This document shows, in pieces, positions 1 through 7,603 of a stretch of DNA of 50,542 nt; position 1 is the first letter of the stretch, and each line of letters starts with the position of its first letter. The notes below the pieces were generated by a model. It was not told the DNA's origin, did not search any database, and saw only the letters and a list, made by a program, of their open reading frames with translations. The position numbers and the translations under genes are program-made. Origin of the DNA: Desulfobulbaceae bacterium (GTDB lineage Bacteria > Desulfobacterota > Desulfobulbia > Desulfobulbales > Desulfocapsaceae); the NCBI GenBank assembly GCA_011390165.1, contig JAABSV010000031.1:1-50542 (forward strand), given 5' to 3'.

Positions 1-84
1 GATACTGGCCAGTTCCAGGGTCTGCTGGTTGGCCTGACGGATGTGTTTCTCGTCATCGATGAACAGTACCTTGCCGTTGCTCAT
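1..84 (-). CDS. Response regulator receiver domain, N-terminal fragment (probable DctD-type partner)
   Basis: Only the first 28 residues lie in the window (the gene runs off the left edge). They read as a CheY-like receiver start: a hydrophobic first strand (KVLFI) followed by the acidic pair DDE. The ATG overlaps the stop codon of the upstream sensor kinase by four bases (ATGA), so the two are translationally coupled as a two-component pair. Because the kinase resembles DctB, the regulator may be an NtrC/DctD-type sigma-54 activator, but the output domain is not visible and that is inference. Confidence 0.85.
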   Translation of the reverse strand, partial: MSNGKVLFIDDEKHIRQANQQTLELASI

Positions 85-1949
85 GTCGCCCCTGCCTGCT
101 GTACACCGAGAGTGAATTGGAAGCAGGCCCCTTTACTGGAACTGACCAGTTTGATCTGGCCGCCGCAGTCGTGGATGATCCGGTCACTGATGGTCAGGCC
201 GAGGCCAAGTCCCTGGCCCGATTTTTTAGTGGTGAAGAAGGGTTCAAAAATCTCGGTTGCCGAATCGGGATCAACACCCGGACCGTTGTCGGCCACGGTC
301 ACCACCGCCCTTTCCCCCTGCTGCCGACAGCGGACAGAGAGGGTGGGGTTTTCCATCCCCTCCATCGCCTGGATGGCGTTGGCAATGAGGTTGACCAGAA
401 CCTGCTGGAGAAGGACGTGGTTGGCGTATACCTTCAGATCCTGTGGTACGATACTGGTCTCCAGGCGCACACCGGCCTTTTTCAGGCTGGGGTGGAGAAT
501 TTCCAGGGCACCGTCAATCACCCCGTGCAGCGGCACTGCCACCACCTGGCCACTGGACTTCTTGGAGAAGTGCTTCAACTGCACGCCGATCTGGGCCATC
601 CGTTCGGTCAGTTCGCCGATCTGTTCGAGATTCCACAGCGCCTCTTCCAGGCGACCCTTGGCGAGAAACTGTTTGCCATTGTCGGCATAGCTGCGAATGG
701 CCGCCAGGGGCTGGTTGAGTTCATGGTTGATCCCCGCCGACATCTGACCGAGAACGGCCAGTTTGGCAGCGTGAATGAGTTCCTTTCTGGTCCTCTTCAG
801 TTGCATCTCGGTCTGCTTGCGCTCGAGAATCTCCTTGCGGAGCAACTCGTTGGTCTCGGTGAGCTGCCGGGTCCGCTCGCTTACCCGCGATTCCAACTGC
901 TCGTTGGCATCCCTGAGAGCGGTTCTGGCCCTGTCCTCGATCCGCTTCATCTCCGCCAGGCGGATCTGGCGCTGGGCAAGGAGGAGAAAGAGGGCCACGG
1001 AGAAAAGCAGGCCGGCCCAGGCGAGGCTGCCGACCCAGACCACCCGTTCCTGAACTCGCCTGATATCGGAGAGGATGTGGACATCCCAGCCCCCCTTGGG
1101 CATATATTGCGACTGTTTCAGAAACCTTCTTCTCTGTCGTTCAGCATCAAGGGTGATGTCGACAATTTCCATTTCCGGGGTGGTGCTGACCACGGTGTTG
1201 CCGAGAGGGGCCAGGGTGGCGTTGGGATAGCGTCGCGAATCCTTGATCTGCCTGAGCATCTCTTCGTCCAGGGGACGGAGGCTTTTGTAGCGCCAGTTCG
1301 GATTGGTGGTGATGAAGATCACCCCTTCCGGATCGGAGACGAGAAAGTTCTCGTCGCGGTGGGCCCACTTCTGTTCAATCTGGTCAATGTCGATCTTCAC
1401 CACCACCGCACCGAGAATCTGGTTCTCTTTGCGTACCGGGTAGGCGAAGTAGTAGCCGCGCTGGGAGGAGGTGGTCCCCAGGGCGAAGTAGCGGCCGAGA
1501 CGGCCTTCCATGGCCTGGGTGAAATAGGGGCGGTAACCGAAATTCCGGCCGACGAAGGGGTGCTCCTTCTGCCAGTTGCTGGCGGCAATGGTCAGGCCGT
1601 CCCGGTTCATCAGATAGGTATCGAGGGTATCGCTCACCGTGTTGATCGTTTCCAGGTAGCGGTTCAGGGTCTCGATCCGTTGCGGGTCGAGGGGGTCGAG
1701 AAAGGCGTGGACAAGATGTTCGTCGATGGCCAGAAGCTGCGGCAGGCTCTCGTACTTTTCCAGCACCCCCTGCAGGTAGTTGATGTAGAGTTCCAGGCGG
1801 GCATCACCATGTTCCTGCAGTTCGGCCAGACCTCGGCGGTAGGTCCAGTCGGCAAGGGCGTTGACCAGCAGAACCGAGGCCGCCAACAGCAGCACCCCCC
1901 CGGCCAGCCATTTTTTCCGTGCCACGAAGAGTCCTGTTCTTTCGCCCAT
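81..1949 (-). CDS. DctB-like membrane sensor histidine kinase
   Basis: About 622 aa. The order is a short cytoplasmic start, TM1 (about residues 14-33), a periplasmic sensor region of about 265 residues with the PDC-like motifs typical of C4-dicarboxylate sensors (YRPYFTQAMEG, GYYFAYPV), TM2 (about 301-323), a coiled coil, a HisKA box GINHELNQPLAAIRSYADN with phospho-His near residue 409, and an HATPase domain (NLIANAIQAM, DNGPGVD, GLGLGLTIS). It autophosphorylates and should pass phosphate to the regulator that overlaps its stop. The exact ligand is unknown; the DctB resemblance suggests a small carboxylate. Start: ATG at 1949 lacks a clear ribosome site, while a GTG at 1925 is preceded by AGGA at good spacing and may be the true start. 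It lies 35 bases after hisHF. Confidence 0.9.
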   Translation of the reverse strand: MGERTGLFVARKKWLAGGVLLLAASVLLVNALADWTYRRGLAELQEHGDARLELYINYLQGVLEKYESLPQLLAIDEHLVHAFLDPLDPQRIETLNRYLETINTVSDTLDTYLMNRDGLTIAASNWQKEHPFVGRNFGYRPYFTQAMEGRLGRYFALGTTSSQRGYYFAYPVRKENQILGAVVVKIDIDQIEQKWAHRDENFLVSDPEGVIFITTNPNWRYKSLRPLDEEMLRQIKDSRRYPNATLAPLGNTVVSTTPEMEIVDITLDAERQRRRFLKQSQYMPKGGWDVHILSDIRRVQERVVWVGSLAWAGLLFSVALFLLLAQRQIRLAEMKRIEDRARTALRDANEQLESRVSERTRQLTETNELLRKEILERKQTEMQLKRTRKELIHAAKLAVLGQMSAGINHELNQPLAAIRSYADNGKQFLAKGRLEEALWNLEQIGELTERMAQIGVQLKHFSKKSSGQVVAVPLHGVIDGALEILHPSLKKAGVRLETSIVPQDLKVYANHVLLQQVLVNLIANAIQAMEGMENPTLSVRCRQQGERAVVTVADNGPGVDPDSATEIFEPFFTTKKSGQGLGLGLTISDRIIHDCGGQIKLVSSSKGACFQFTLGVQQAGAT

Positions 1950-1984
1950 CGCCAGTTGCTGTCGAAACCGTTGTCGGGGAACGT

Positions 1985-3583
1985 TCAGCGGGTCTCGATC
2001 CCCGCCTCGCGAACCGCCTCTTTGACTGCCTCGATTAAGACTTCCCGCCGGTGGAAAATTCCTGCCGCCAGGCCGGCATCGGCAGTGGTACGCTGGAAGA
2101 GATCGACAAAATGGGCGGCACTGCCGGCACCACTGGAGGCAATCACCGGTATGGAGACCGCCGCCTTGACCAGGGCGATCAATTCCAGGTCGAACCCGGC
2201 ACCGGTCCCGTCCCGGTCGATACAGTTGAGAAGAATTTCTCCGGCGCCAAGTTTGGCACAGACCTGCACCAGCTGGACGACATCGATGTCCCGCCCCTCC
2301 CGTCCTCCCTTGACGGTGCACTGGTACCAGCAGTACTCCTCCCCGGCCGGCCCGGGGATGGTGGTACGGATGCAGTTGTGGGTGGTCTCAGCCGGCGAAC
2401 CGACATAGACCCGGCGCGGGTCGACGGAAATGACTACGGCCTGGGCCCCGTACACCGCCGAAATCTCTTCGATGGCACTTGGCTGCCGCTGCTGGTCGCC
2501 GGCAAGATACTCTTCCACCGCCGCTACTGCATCACTGCCGATGGAGATCTTGTCGGCGCCGGCCCGGAAATAGGCGGAGGCTACCGCCAGGGCGCTAGCA
2601 TGCCTGCCATCGGCATCGGTGAAGGCGCGGATGCCCCCTCCGATGGTGAGCGGCACAAAGACATTTTCCGATGTCCTCTCCAGCACGGCCAGCATGGGCT
2701 GATCCTGGAGGGGAAAATCGCGAAAACCGGTGATGTTGAGAAAGGTGATTTCGTCGGCCCCTTCCTGGTAGTAGCGTCTGGCCAGTTCCACCGGTTTGCC
2801 GAGATTGCGCACCGCCCCATCCTGACGGACATCGTACTGGTCACCCTTGGTCACCACCAGATCGCCGGCATCGTTGCTGCGCACGTCCAGGCAGGCAATT
2901 ATCCTTTTCGCCATTCGGGTCGGCGTTCCGGCCGGACGGTTGACCTGGCTGGTGACGGTAATCCGCTCGCCCGGGTCGGGGCCGAGGTAGCGGCCGAGAA
3001 TGGCCAGGCCGGCTTCGCCACTTTTCTCCGGATGAAATTGGAAGGCGCTCACCCGCCCCCGTTCCACCGCGGCGACAAAGGGGATTCCGTAGTCACTGAC
3101 GGCAAGCAACCATTCCGGGTCGGTGTTGGCCAAGGTGGCGTGGTAGGAGTGGACAAAATAGAGCTTTTCGCCGCCATAACCGGCAAAGAGCGGTGAGGGG
3201 CGGCAGAGGTTGATGTCGTTCCAACCGATTTGCGGCACCGCCAGGCCACTGGCTGGAAATCGGCGCACCTGCCCGGGAATAACCCCCAGGCCGGGGACGC
3301 CCGGCGATTCCTCACTCCCCTCGTAGAGGGCCTGGAGGGCGACACAGATGCCGAGAAAGGGCTTGCCGGCCAGGATACGCTGCCGCAGCGGTTCAACATA
3401 GCCCATCCCGGCCAGCCGCTCCATCACCAGGCCGAAGCTGCCCACCCCTGGAAAAAGGAGGCGATCGGCGCTGAGGATATCTTCCGGGGCGGCGACATCA
3501 ACCACCCGGTGGCCCAATTGGCGGATGGCGTTGCGGACGCTGCGGACGTTGCCGGCACCGTAGTCGAGGAGAGTCACAGTCAT
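1985..3583 (-). CDS. hisHF: Bifunctional imidazole glycerol phosphate synthase, HisH-HisF fusion
   Basis: A 532-residue protein joining the glutaminase (HisH, about 1-205) and cyclase (HisF, about 223-532) that are normally separate in bacteria. It makes imidazole-glycerol phosphate and AICAR from PRFAR and glutamine (histidine synthesis, step 5). HisH has the nucleophile Cys80 in GICVALQ and the His184/Glu186 pair in FQFHPEKS. The HisF part has both catalytic aspartates (ACLDVR and NCIDRDG). It carries insertions that, from memory, match fungal/plant HIS7 rather than bacterial HisF (VVTKGDQYDVR, NITGFRDFPL, EEYCWYQCTVKGGRE). The ATG overlaps the fmdE stop by 4 bases and has its own AAGGGA site. 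No other his genes are nearby. The fusion is read directly from one uninterrupted frame. Confidence 0.95.
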   Translation of the reverse strand: MTVTLLDYGAGNVRSVRNAIRQLGHRVVDVAAPEDILSADRLLFPGVGSFGLVMERLAGMGYVEPLRQRILAGKPFLGICVALQALYEGSEESPGVPGLGVIPGQVRRFPASGLAVPQIGWNDINLCRPSPLFAGYGGEKLYFVHSYHATLANTDPEWLLAVSDYGIPFVAAVERGRVSAFQFHPEKSGEAGLAILGRYLGPDPGERITVTSQVNRPAGTPTRMAKRIIACLDVRSNDAGDLVVTKGDQYDVRQDGAVRNLGKPVELARRYYQEGADEITFLNITGFRDFPLQDQPMLAVLERTSENVFVPLTIGGGIRAFTDADGRHASALAVASAYFRAGADKISIGSDAVAAVEEYLAGDQQRQPSAIEEISAVYGAQAVVISVDPRRVYVGSPAETTHNCIRTTIPGPAGEEYCWYQCTVKGGREGRDIDVVQLVQVCAKLGAGEILLNCIDRDGTGAGFDLELIALVKAAVSIPVIASSGAGSAAHFVDLFQRTTADAGLAAGIFHRREVLIEAVKEAVREAGIETR

Positions 3584-4200
3584 GGCAGATCGTCCCTTCC
3601 AAGCAGTGATTCTCCTGTCCGGGCCGGCCGGTAATAGCGGCCATGGGCACAACTTCGGCAGAGGGTTCGCCCTGCCTCGATCAGTTCGCGGCAATCCTGA
3701 ACCCAGTCGCCGCAGCCCTGGCACTGGACCCGGCGCAGCGGCCGACCGGGGAGATCCTCTTGCGGGATTGCCACCTCGACCTCCTCTACCCGGAACAGCT
3801 CCTCAGCAGGCATCACCTTGTACGCCTCCAACTGACCGGCGTATTTATCCAGGCCGGATGGGCAGTATCTGTGCGCCAGTTCCCTTGATTCTTCACGGGC
3901 GGTGACCCGCACGGCCCGGCCGGTGGAGAGGTTGACAAAGGTGGCGGCCATAACGCCATGATCAAGCCATTTCATCGACCGTTTGCCGAGACTGCAGCCG
4001 GTGACCGACTGGATGGCATCGGTGGCGCAGCGGTCGATTTCCACCAAAACGTAGAGTTTCTTGCGGTCCGCTCCCCGTGGGGTGGTGACGCCGATTCGGG
4101 CAAGGGCAAGCATGCTCATTCGCACCCCGATCACCTGGCCGGCACAGATGTGGCCATGCACCCGGGTCGATTCTTCGAGCAGTTCAGTAAAAGTTTCCAT
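3580..4200 (-). CDS. FmdE-family protein with C-terminal zinc ribbon
   Basis: 206 aa. The N-terminal half has the FmdE signature HGHICAGQVIGVRM with Cys19 and further conserved Cys in ..DRCATDAIQSVTGCSLG..; the C-terminus holds a CxxC...CxxC zinc ribbon (CQGCGDW...CRSCAHG). The family is named after a subunit found next to formylmethanofuran dehydrogenase, but stand-alone bacterial members have no settled role; some lie near molybdenum enzymes. It is the first gene of the run into hisHF and the DctB-like kinase, with an ATGA overlap to hisHF. Start ATG is preceded by GGGAGAAG. Why it would be co-translated with histidine synthesis is not evident. Confidence 0.88.
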   Translation of the reverse strand: METFTELLEESTRVHGHICAGQVIGVRMSMLALARIGVTTPRGADRKKLYVLVEIDRCATDAIQSVTGCSLGKRSMKWLDHGVMAATFVNLSTGRAVRVTAREESRELAHRYCPSGLDKYAGQLEAYKVMPAEELFRVEEVEVAIPQEDLPGRPLRRVQCQGCGDWVQDCRELIEAGRTLCRSCAHGRYYRPARTGESLLGRDDLP

Positions 4201-4280
4201 CAGCTTCTCCCTTTGTCCGGATCAGCTGTTGCCGCTTTTCGGCTGTGGCCGATCCGCCAGCCACCATTGCCTTTCTCTAT

Positions 4281-4330
4281 CTCCCGGAAGTGAAAAGGCC
4301 GTTCCGTAACCGGAACGGCCTTTTCGGGAG
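4281..4330. terminator. Strong bidirectional intrinsic terminator
   Basis: A perfect 14-bp inverted repeat (4293-4306 and 4311-4324, AAAAGGCCGTTCCG arm) with a 4-base TAAC loop. Outer CTCCCG/CGGGAG arms (4281-4286, 4325-4330) extend it. It has A-tracts on one side and T-tracts on the other, so it can stop transcription in both directions. It lies downstream of the HU gene on the minus strand and shields fmdE. Confidence 0.9.
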
Positions 4331-4440
4331 ATTACCCCGTCGTACAACGCCTTGGCTGTTGTTTGCGAGTGATGAGGGCTGGGTGCCCACCGCACCAGCA
4401 TACCGACAAGCGCAGTCTCTGCCGTACTGAACAGGAAGGG

Positions 4441-4713
4441 TTAGTTGATAGCTTCTGACAGTTTGCTACCGGCTTTGAACTTGACGATCTTTTTGGCTTC
4501 GATCTCGATGGTTTTTCCGGTCTGCGGGTTGCGACCCTGACGGGCATCACGCTGGGAGATGGAGAAGGTGCCAAAACCGACAAGGGTAACCTTGCCGCCA
4601 TTTTTCAAGCTCTCCGCTACTGCCGCCAGAGTGCCGTTCAGCGCCTTTTCGGCAGCTGCCTTGCTGATGTCTGCTGCACCTGCGATGCGCTCAATAAGTT
4701 CCTTCTTGTTCAT
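4441..4713 (-). CDS. hup: HU-type DNA-binding protein
   Basis: 90 aa, the usual HU size. It begins MNKKELIERIA and carries the family core VGFGTFSISQRDARQGRNP with the proline at the tip of the beta arm (NPQTG) and the C-terminal KFKAGSKLSEAIN. It is a histone-like dimer that bends and compacts DNA. The start ATG has GGGAGG seven bases upstream. It is monocistronic: a strong terminator lies downstream and a leader with two hairpins upstream. HU and IHF are close relatives; the GRNPQTGKTIEI signature favours HU. Confidence 0.95.
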   Translation of the reverse strand: MNKKELIERIAGAADISKAAAEKALNGTLAAVAESLKNGGKVTLVGFGTFSISQRDARQGRNPQTGKTIEIEAKKIVKFKAGSKLSEAIN

Positions 4714-4739
4714 GTAATCCTCCCTGCGTAATCTATCTT

Positions 4740-4774
4740 GGCAAGCTTGCCTGGGAACTGCGTGCGCGGTTCCC
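4740..4774 (-). promoter_or_regulatory. Twin-hairpin 5' leader of the HU gene
   Basis: Two adjacent inverted repeats lie 27-61 bases before the HU start codon. The first is a 12-bp perfect palindrome GGCAAGCTTGCC (4740-4751). The second is a 10-bp stem (4753-4762 with 4765-4774, GGGAACTGCG arm) with a 2-base loop and one G-T mismatch. Both would fold in the HU mRNA leader, or could act as DNA operators. No known RNA family is recognised. Confidence 0.5.
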
Positions 4775-5031
4775 CTCCCCAAAAATCACTCACTGCTATG
4801 GTTTTCGGCCAAAAAAAACGTGGGAGGTTTTTTCTGACACAACTACAAATACCCGGTGGACAAAAGTCAGGGCAGTTGCTCCGACTGTTCCAGGACCTCT
4901 ACAACCCTTTGTATTCAAGGGATTAGAGCCATAGAAAGGCACCATAATTGAAACACAAACCAGAATCAAGCAATAATTTGCCTGCATGTCACTTCGTAAC
5001 CACTCAGCTCATCCAAAAAGTAGGGAACTAT
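4775..5031. other. Intergenic region between HU and larE (upstream part)
   Basis: Between the HU leader and the end of larE I find no convincing gene. A 63-codon minus-strand frame (4796-4987) has no homology I recognise and no good ribosome site. It must contain the HU promoter, but no -35/-10 pair close to consensus stands out. Next to the larE stop there is a weak 4-bp hairpin followed by five T on the minus strand (about 5015-5035). Confidence 0.5.
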
Positions 5032-5832
5032 CTACCGCCCTTCTAGATTGAGTGCAATCTGTTTCAGCCCCCGCTGGCGAAAATAGTCGAGCAGAAGCCG
5101 ACGGCAGGCGGGTTGCAGGAGGGCTGGCAGATCGGCTTCGCCTACTTCCAGGACAACCCAACTGCCAGACAACCGTACCCGGCAACCCGAGAAACCATGC
5201 CGGGCGAGAAACTCTTCGGCGGCCTCCACCGTTCGCAGCCCATCCTCGCTGATCTCCTGGCCATGGCCAATGCGCGTCGCCAGGCAGGAGTTGGAGGGCC
5301 AGTCGTGGTTGAGAAGCCCCTTTTCCCGGGCCAACTGGCGGATATCGGCCTTGGACAGGCCGGCTTCAACCAGAGGGGTCCACACGCCAAGTTCTCTGAT
5401 CGCCTGCAGCCCGGGCCGGTCGGCATGAAGGTCGTCGCAGTTGGTGCCATCGGCCAGTCGGCCGCCATCGGTAATGGCGGCGAGCAGGGCCTGGTACATC
5501 TTTTTCTTACAGAGGTAGCAGCGCTGTGGCGTATTCTCCACCAGTTCCGGCCAGTCAAGGGGGTTGAGCGACAGCTCCCGGTGCTGGCAGGCGGCAAAGG
5601 CTTCGCCGGCAAGTAGCCGCTGGTAGTCGGCATAACTCCGCGCCGAGCCAAGGGAAGAGCGGCAGTGCCAGGCAGTTACTCGTTCCGGCGGCAGGGCCGT
5701 CAGGGAGGCGTGCAGCAGCAGGGTCGAGTCGACCCCGCCGGAGCAGGCCACCGCCAGCCGTTCCACCTGCCGCAACAGCGCCAGCAGTCGCGAATATTTC
5801 TCGCCTGTCGAGGGCAAGTCCCCACTTACCAC
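5032..5832 (-). CDS. larE: LarE-like ATP-dependent sulfur transferase (PP-loop)
   Basis: 266 aa, standard LarE length. It has a PP-loop ATP pyrophosphatase motif (SGGVDST, residues 31-37), a CxxC pair (Cys105, Cys108 in RCYLCKKKMY) and the LarE cysteine Cys183 in NSCLATRIGHG. In LarE, ATP activates the pincer-cofactor precursor carboxylate and sulfur comes from the protein; members with three cysteines can instead hold a 4Fe-4S cluster and act catalytically, which this cysteine set would suit (inference). No larA/B/C are in the window; the gene overlaps the DUF39 gene by 7 bases, pointing to a role in sulfur insertion there. Start is GTG, embedded in the upstream stop. Confidence 0.85.
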   Translation of the reverse strand: MVSGDLPSTGEKYSRLLALLRQVERLAVACSGGVDSTLLLHASLTALPPERVTAWHCRSSLGSARSYADYQRLLAGEAFAACQHRELSLNPLDWPELVENTPQRCYLCKKKMYQALLAAITDGGRLADGTNCDDLHADRPGLQAIRELGVWTPLVEAGLSKADIRQLAREKGLLNHDWPSNSCLATRIGHGQEISEDGLRTVEAAEEFLARHGFSGCRVRLSGSWVVLEVGEADLPALLQPACRRLLLDYFRQRGLKQIALNLEGR

Positions 5833-7013
5833 TGTTCCTGACCGTTCCCGTCCGGGAGCAGTTCGGCCGGCCGGTTGAGCAAAAAACGCCCCTCGCTGAT
5901 TCTCTTCCGTAGGATTTCGGCAATCTCCCGCGCCTTGACCAGGCTGGAGAGGGGAACGGTCTGCACTTTCTGGCCATTCACCTCTATTTCACCGGACTTC
6001 AGCTGGGCGTAGTTCACCTCGCCATAGCTTTTGTTCACCCCGTTGGTGTAGTCGTAGCCGTAGTCGACAATCTGGGTGAAAATTTCCGCATCACTTACCC
6101 CGGTGAAGGAGGCCATCTCGGCGTTGAGGATTGGTATCGGTATTCCCAGCCCCACTGCCAGGGAACTGCCGTAGCCGAGGATCGATACCCCGCGCAGCCA
6201 CTCCGCCGACATCTGCTTGAGGTCCCCCTGCAGCATGAGGGTCCCCGCCGGTTTTCGCGGCACACCGTTGTCACCCCGGGGGGCGGTGGGGTTGTGCTGG
6301 GATCCCCGCCAGGTAACGTAGCCGTAGCCACCTCCGAGAAACACCCTGGTGCCCACCCCGATGGTCCGGTAGTAGGGGTCGTTGAGCAGCGGGCTCAACT
6401 CCCCGGCACTGCAGTAGTTGGCACTGCGGTAGTTGGGTTTGACCATCCCCATATAGGTATAGACCGCCTTGTCGGTGACGTTGATCGCGCAGTTGTAGTT
6501 CTGGTAGCCGTTGCGGGGGTTGCAGAGCAGGGCGTGCGACAAGTCGGCCAGGCCCACCTCTTTTTTCATCTTGCGGGCGGCATAGCAGGCGGTACCGTAG
6601 GCCTTCGCCTCGAGAAGCAGTTTCTTCCCCCGAAGCAGATCCTCGATGACATGCCCGCCGCCATAGCGGAACTCTCCGGGGTATATCTTGTTCAAGGGGT
6701 CATCCTCGGCCGGCTCGGTAGCGCCGATATAGGCGTCGACGGCGGCCAGACCGGCATAGGCCGGAACCTTGTTCAGCCACACCTTCGATGCCTTGATCGT
6801 TGGGGTCATCTGACCGAAATTAAAGAACATTCCAGAGGAACACATGGGCGCGAAGGTGCCGGTGGTGACTACGTCAACCTTTCTTGCCGCCCCTTCCGGA
6901 CCGTTTTTCCGGACGATGTCGACCATCTCCTCGGCAGTGACCACCACCGCCTCGCCGGCCCGGATTCGGGCGTTGATCTCTTCGTAGCTTTTCTCTTTTT
7001 TCTGTTCGGTCAT
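5826..7013 (-). CDS. DUF39 homocysteine-biosynthesis protein (HcyBio-type)
   Basis: 395 aa from the ATG at 7013, which has AAGGAG five bases upstream; frames extending further upstream lack support. The protein matches the DUF39 family implicated in sulfide incorporation into aspartate semialdehyde to give homocysteine in methanogens and sulfate reducers. Visible family features are TGTFAPMCSSGMFFNFGQMTP with its conserved Cys and long Gly-rich segments such as FLGGGYGYVTWRGSQHNPT. There is no C-terminal CBS pair and no adjacent ferredoxin gene as in some archaeal versions; instead larE overlaps its stop by 7 bases. It probably acts in the cytoplasm in methionine synthesis. Confidence 0.88.
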   Translation of the reverse strand: MTEQKKEKSYEEINARIRAGEAVVVTAEEMVDIVRKNGPEGAARKVDVVTTGTFAPMCSSGMFFNFGQMTPTIKASKVWLNKVPAYAGLAAVDAYIGATEPAEDDPLNKIYPGEFRYGGGHVIEDLLRGKKLLLEAKAYGTACYAARKMKKEVGLADLSHALLCNPRNGYQNYNCAINVTDKAVYTYMGMVKPNYRSANYCSAGELSPLLNDPYYRTIGVGTRVFLGGGYGYVTWRGSQHNPTAPRGDNGVPRKPAGTLMLQGDLKQMSAEWLRGVSILGYGSSLAVGLGIPIPILNAEMASFTGVSDAEIFTQIVDYGYDYTNGVNKSYGEVNYAQLKSGEIEVNGQKVQTVPLSSLVKAREIAEILRKRISEGRFLLNRPAELLPDGNGQEQW

Positions 7014-7603
7014 CTGGACTCCTTGCCCCGTCTCTTTTCGGCCAGCAACGGGTAAATGATTTCTCCCCCCGTGAAGTCGCAACAAGCTTGGCATTCAACG
7101 GGGTATCTGCAGGTAAGAGGCTCTCAGGCCGATTGTTCTCTTTTCAGTTGCGCACAGAGGGTGTGCCGGGTTGTGCAGAATACGCAGTTCTCCTCGGGTC
7201 TCTATGCCGGCCATGCTGGATCTATGCTTAAATGTGGCGGCAGACGGCAAAAATGGGGCCCGGCTGCGGCCGCATGTTCCAAAACCGTGGTCCGGCGGCC
7301 AATATACCGCTCTTTTCCGCCTTGACATAGCAATTTCTTTTGCCTACTCTACTACCTTCCCTACCACGATTATAGGCCACCTTGAAAAATGGTATTTCCG
7401 CCCAATCTCCGCGCTCAACGAAAACAATTTGTCCTCGGAATATCAGCTATATGCATGCGGTAAATTGTTTTCTTTCGCCTTGATTTTGAACGGAAATTCG
7501 AATTTAAAAAAGGCAGCCTATATTGAGCCTGCCGGGGAGCACCAGCCATCCAATGGGAGGGCGGCAGCGGGGTGACGCCCATGAAAAAGCCCAGGGGGGC
7601 AAC
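7014..7603. other. 590-bp divergent intergenic region (DUF39 gene / pheA)
   Basis: This holds the promoters of two divergent genes. A TATAAT lies on the minus strand at 7374-7369, about 355 bases before the DUF39 start, with a poor -35; if used it gives a long leader. I looked for SAM, cobalamin, TPP and SAH riboswitch cores in that leader and did not find one. On the plus side an inverted repeat GGCAG...CTGCC (about 7511-7532) precedes pheA. The open frames here (for example 7095-7328 minus) look non-coding. Confidence 0.5.
7322..7350 (+). promoter_or_regulatory. Candidate sigma-70 promoter for pheA
   Basis: A perfect TTGACA (7322-7327) is followed after 17 bases by TACTCT (7345-7350), which matches the -10 consensus at only 3 of 6 positions. 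It points towards pheA, about 250 bases upstream of its start codon. The good -35 and ideal spacing favour it; the weak -10 and long leader count against it. Confidence 0.35.

Noticed and set aside
117..2408. 763-codon open frame on the plus strand
   Set aside because: It is the antisense shadow of the DctB-like kinase and hisHF, which have clear motifs; GC-rich third positions open long opposite frames.
4796..4987. 63-codon minus-strand ORF upstream of HU
   Set aside because: No ribosome site, no recognisable domain, and it occupies the HU promoter region.
7095..7140. TPP-riboswitch-like CTGAGA...ACC text on the minus strand before the DUF39 gene
   Set aside because: The second conserved half (CTGGATAATGCCAGC-type) is missing, and the gene is not thiamine-related.
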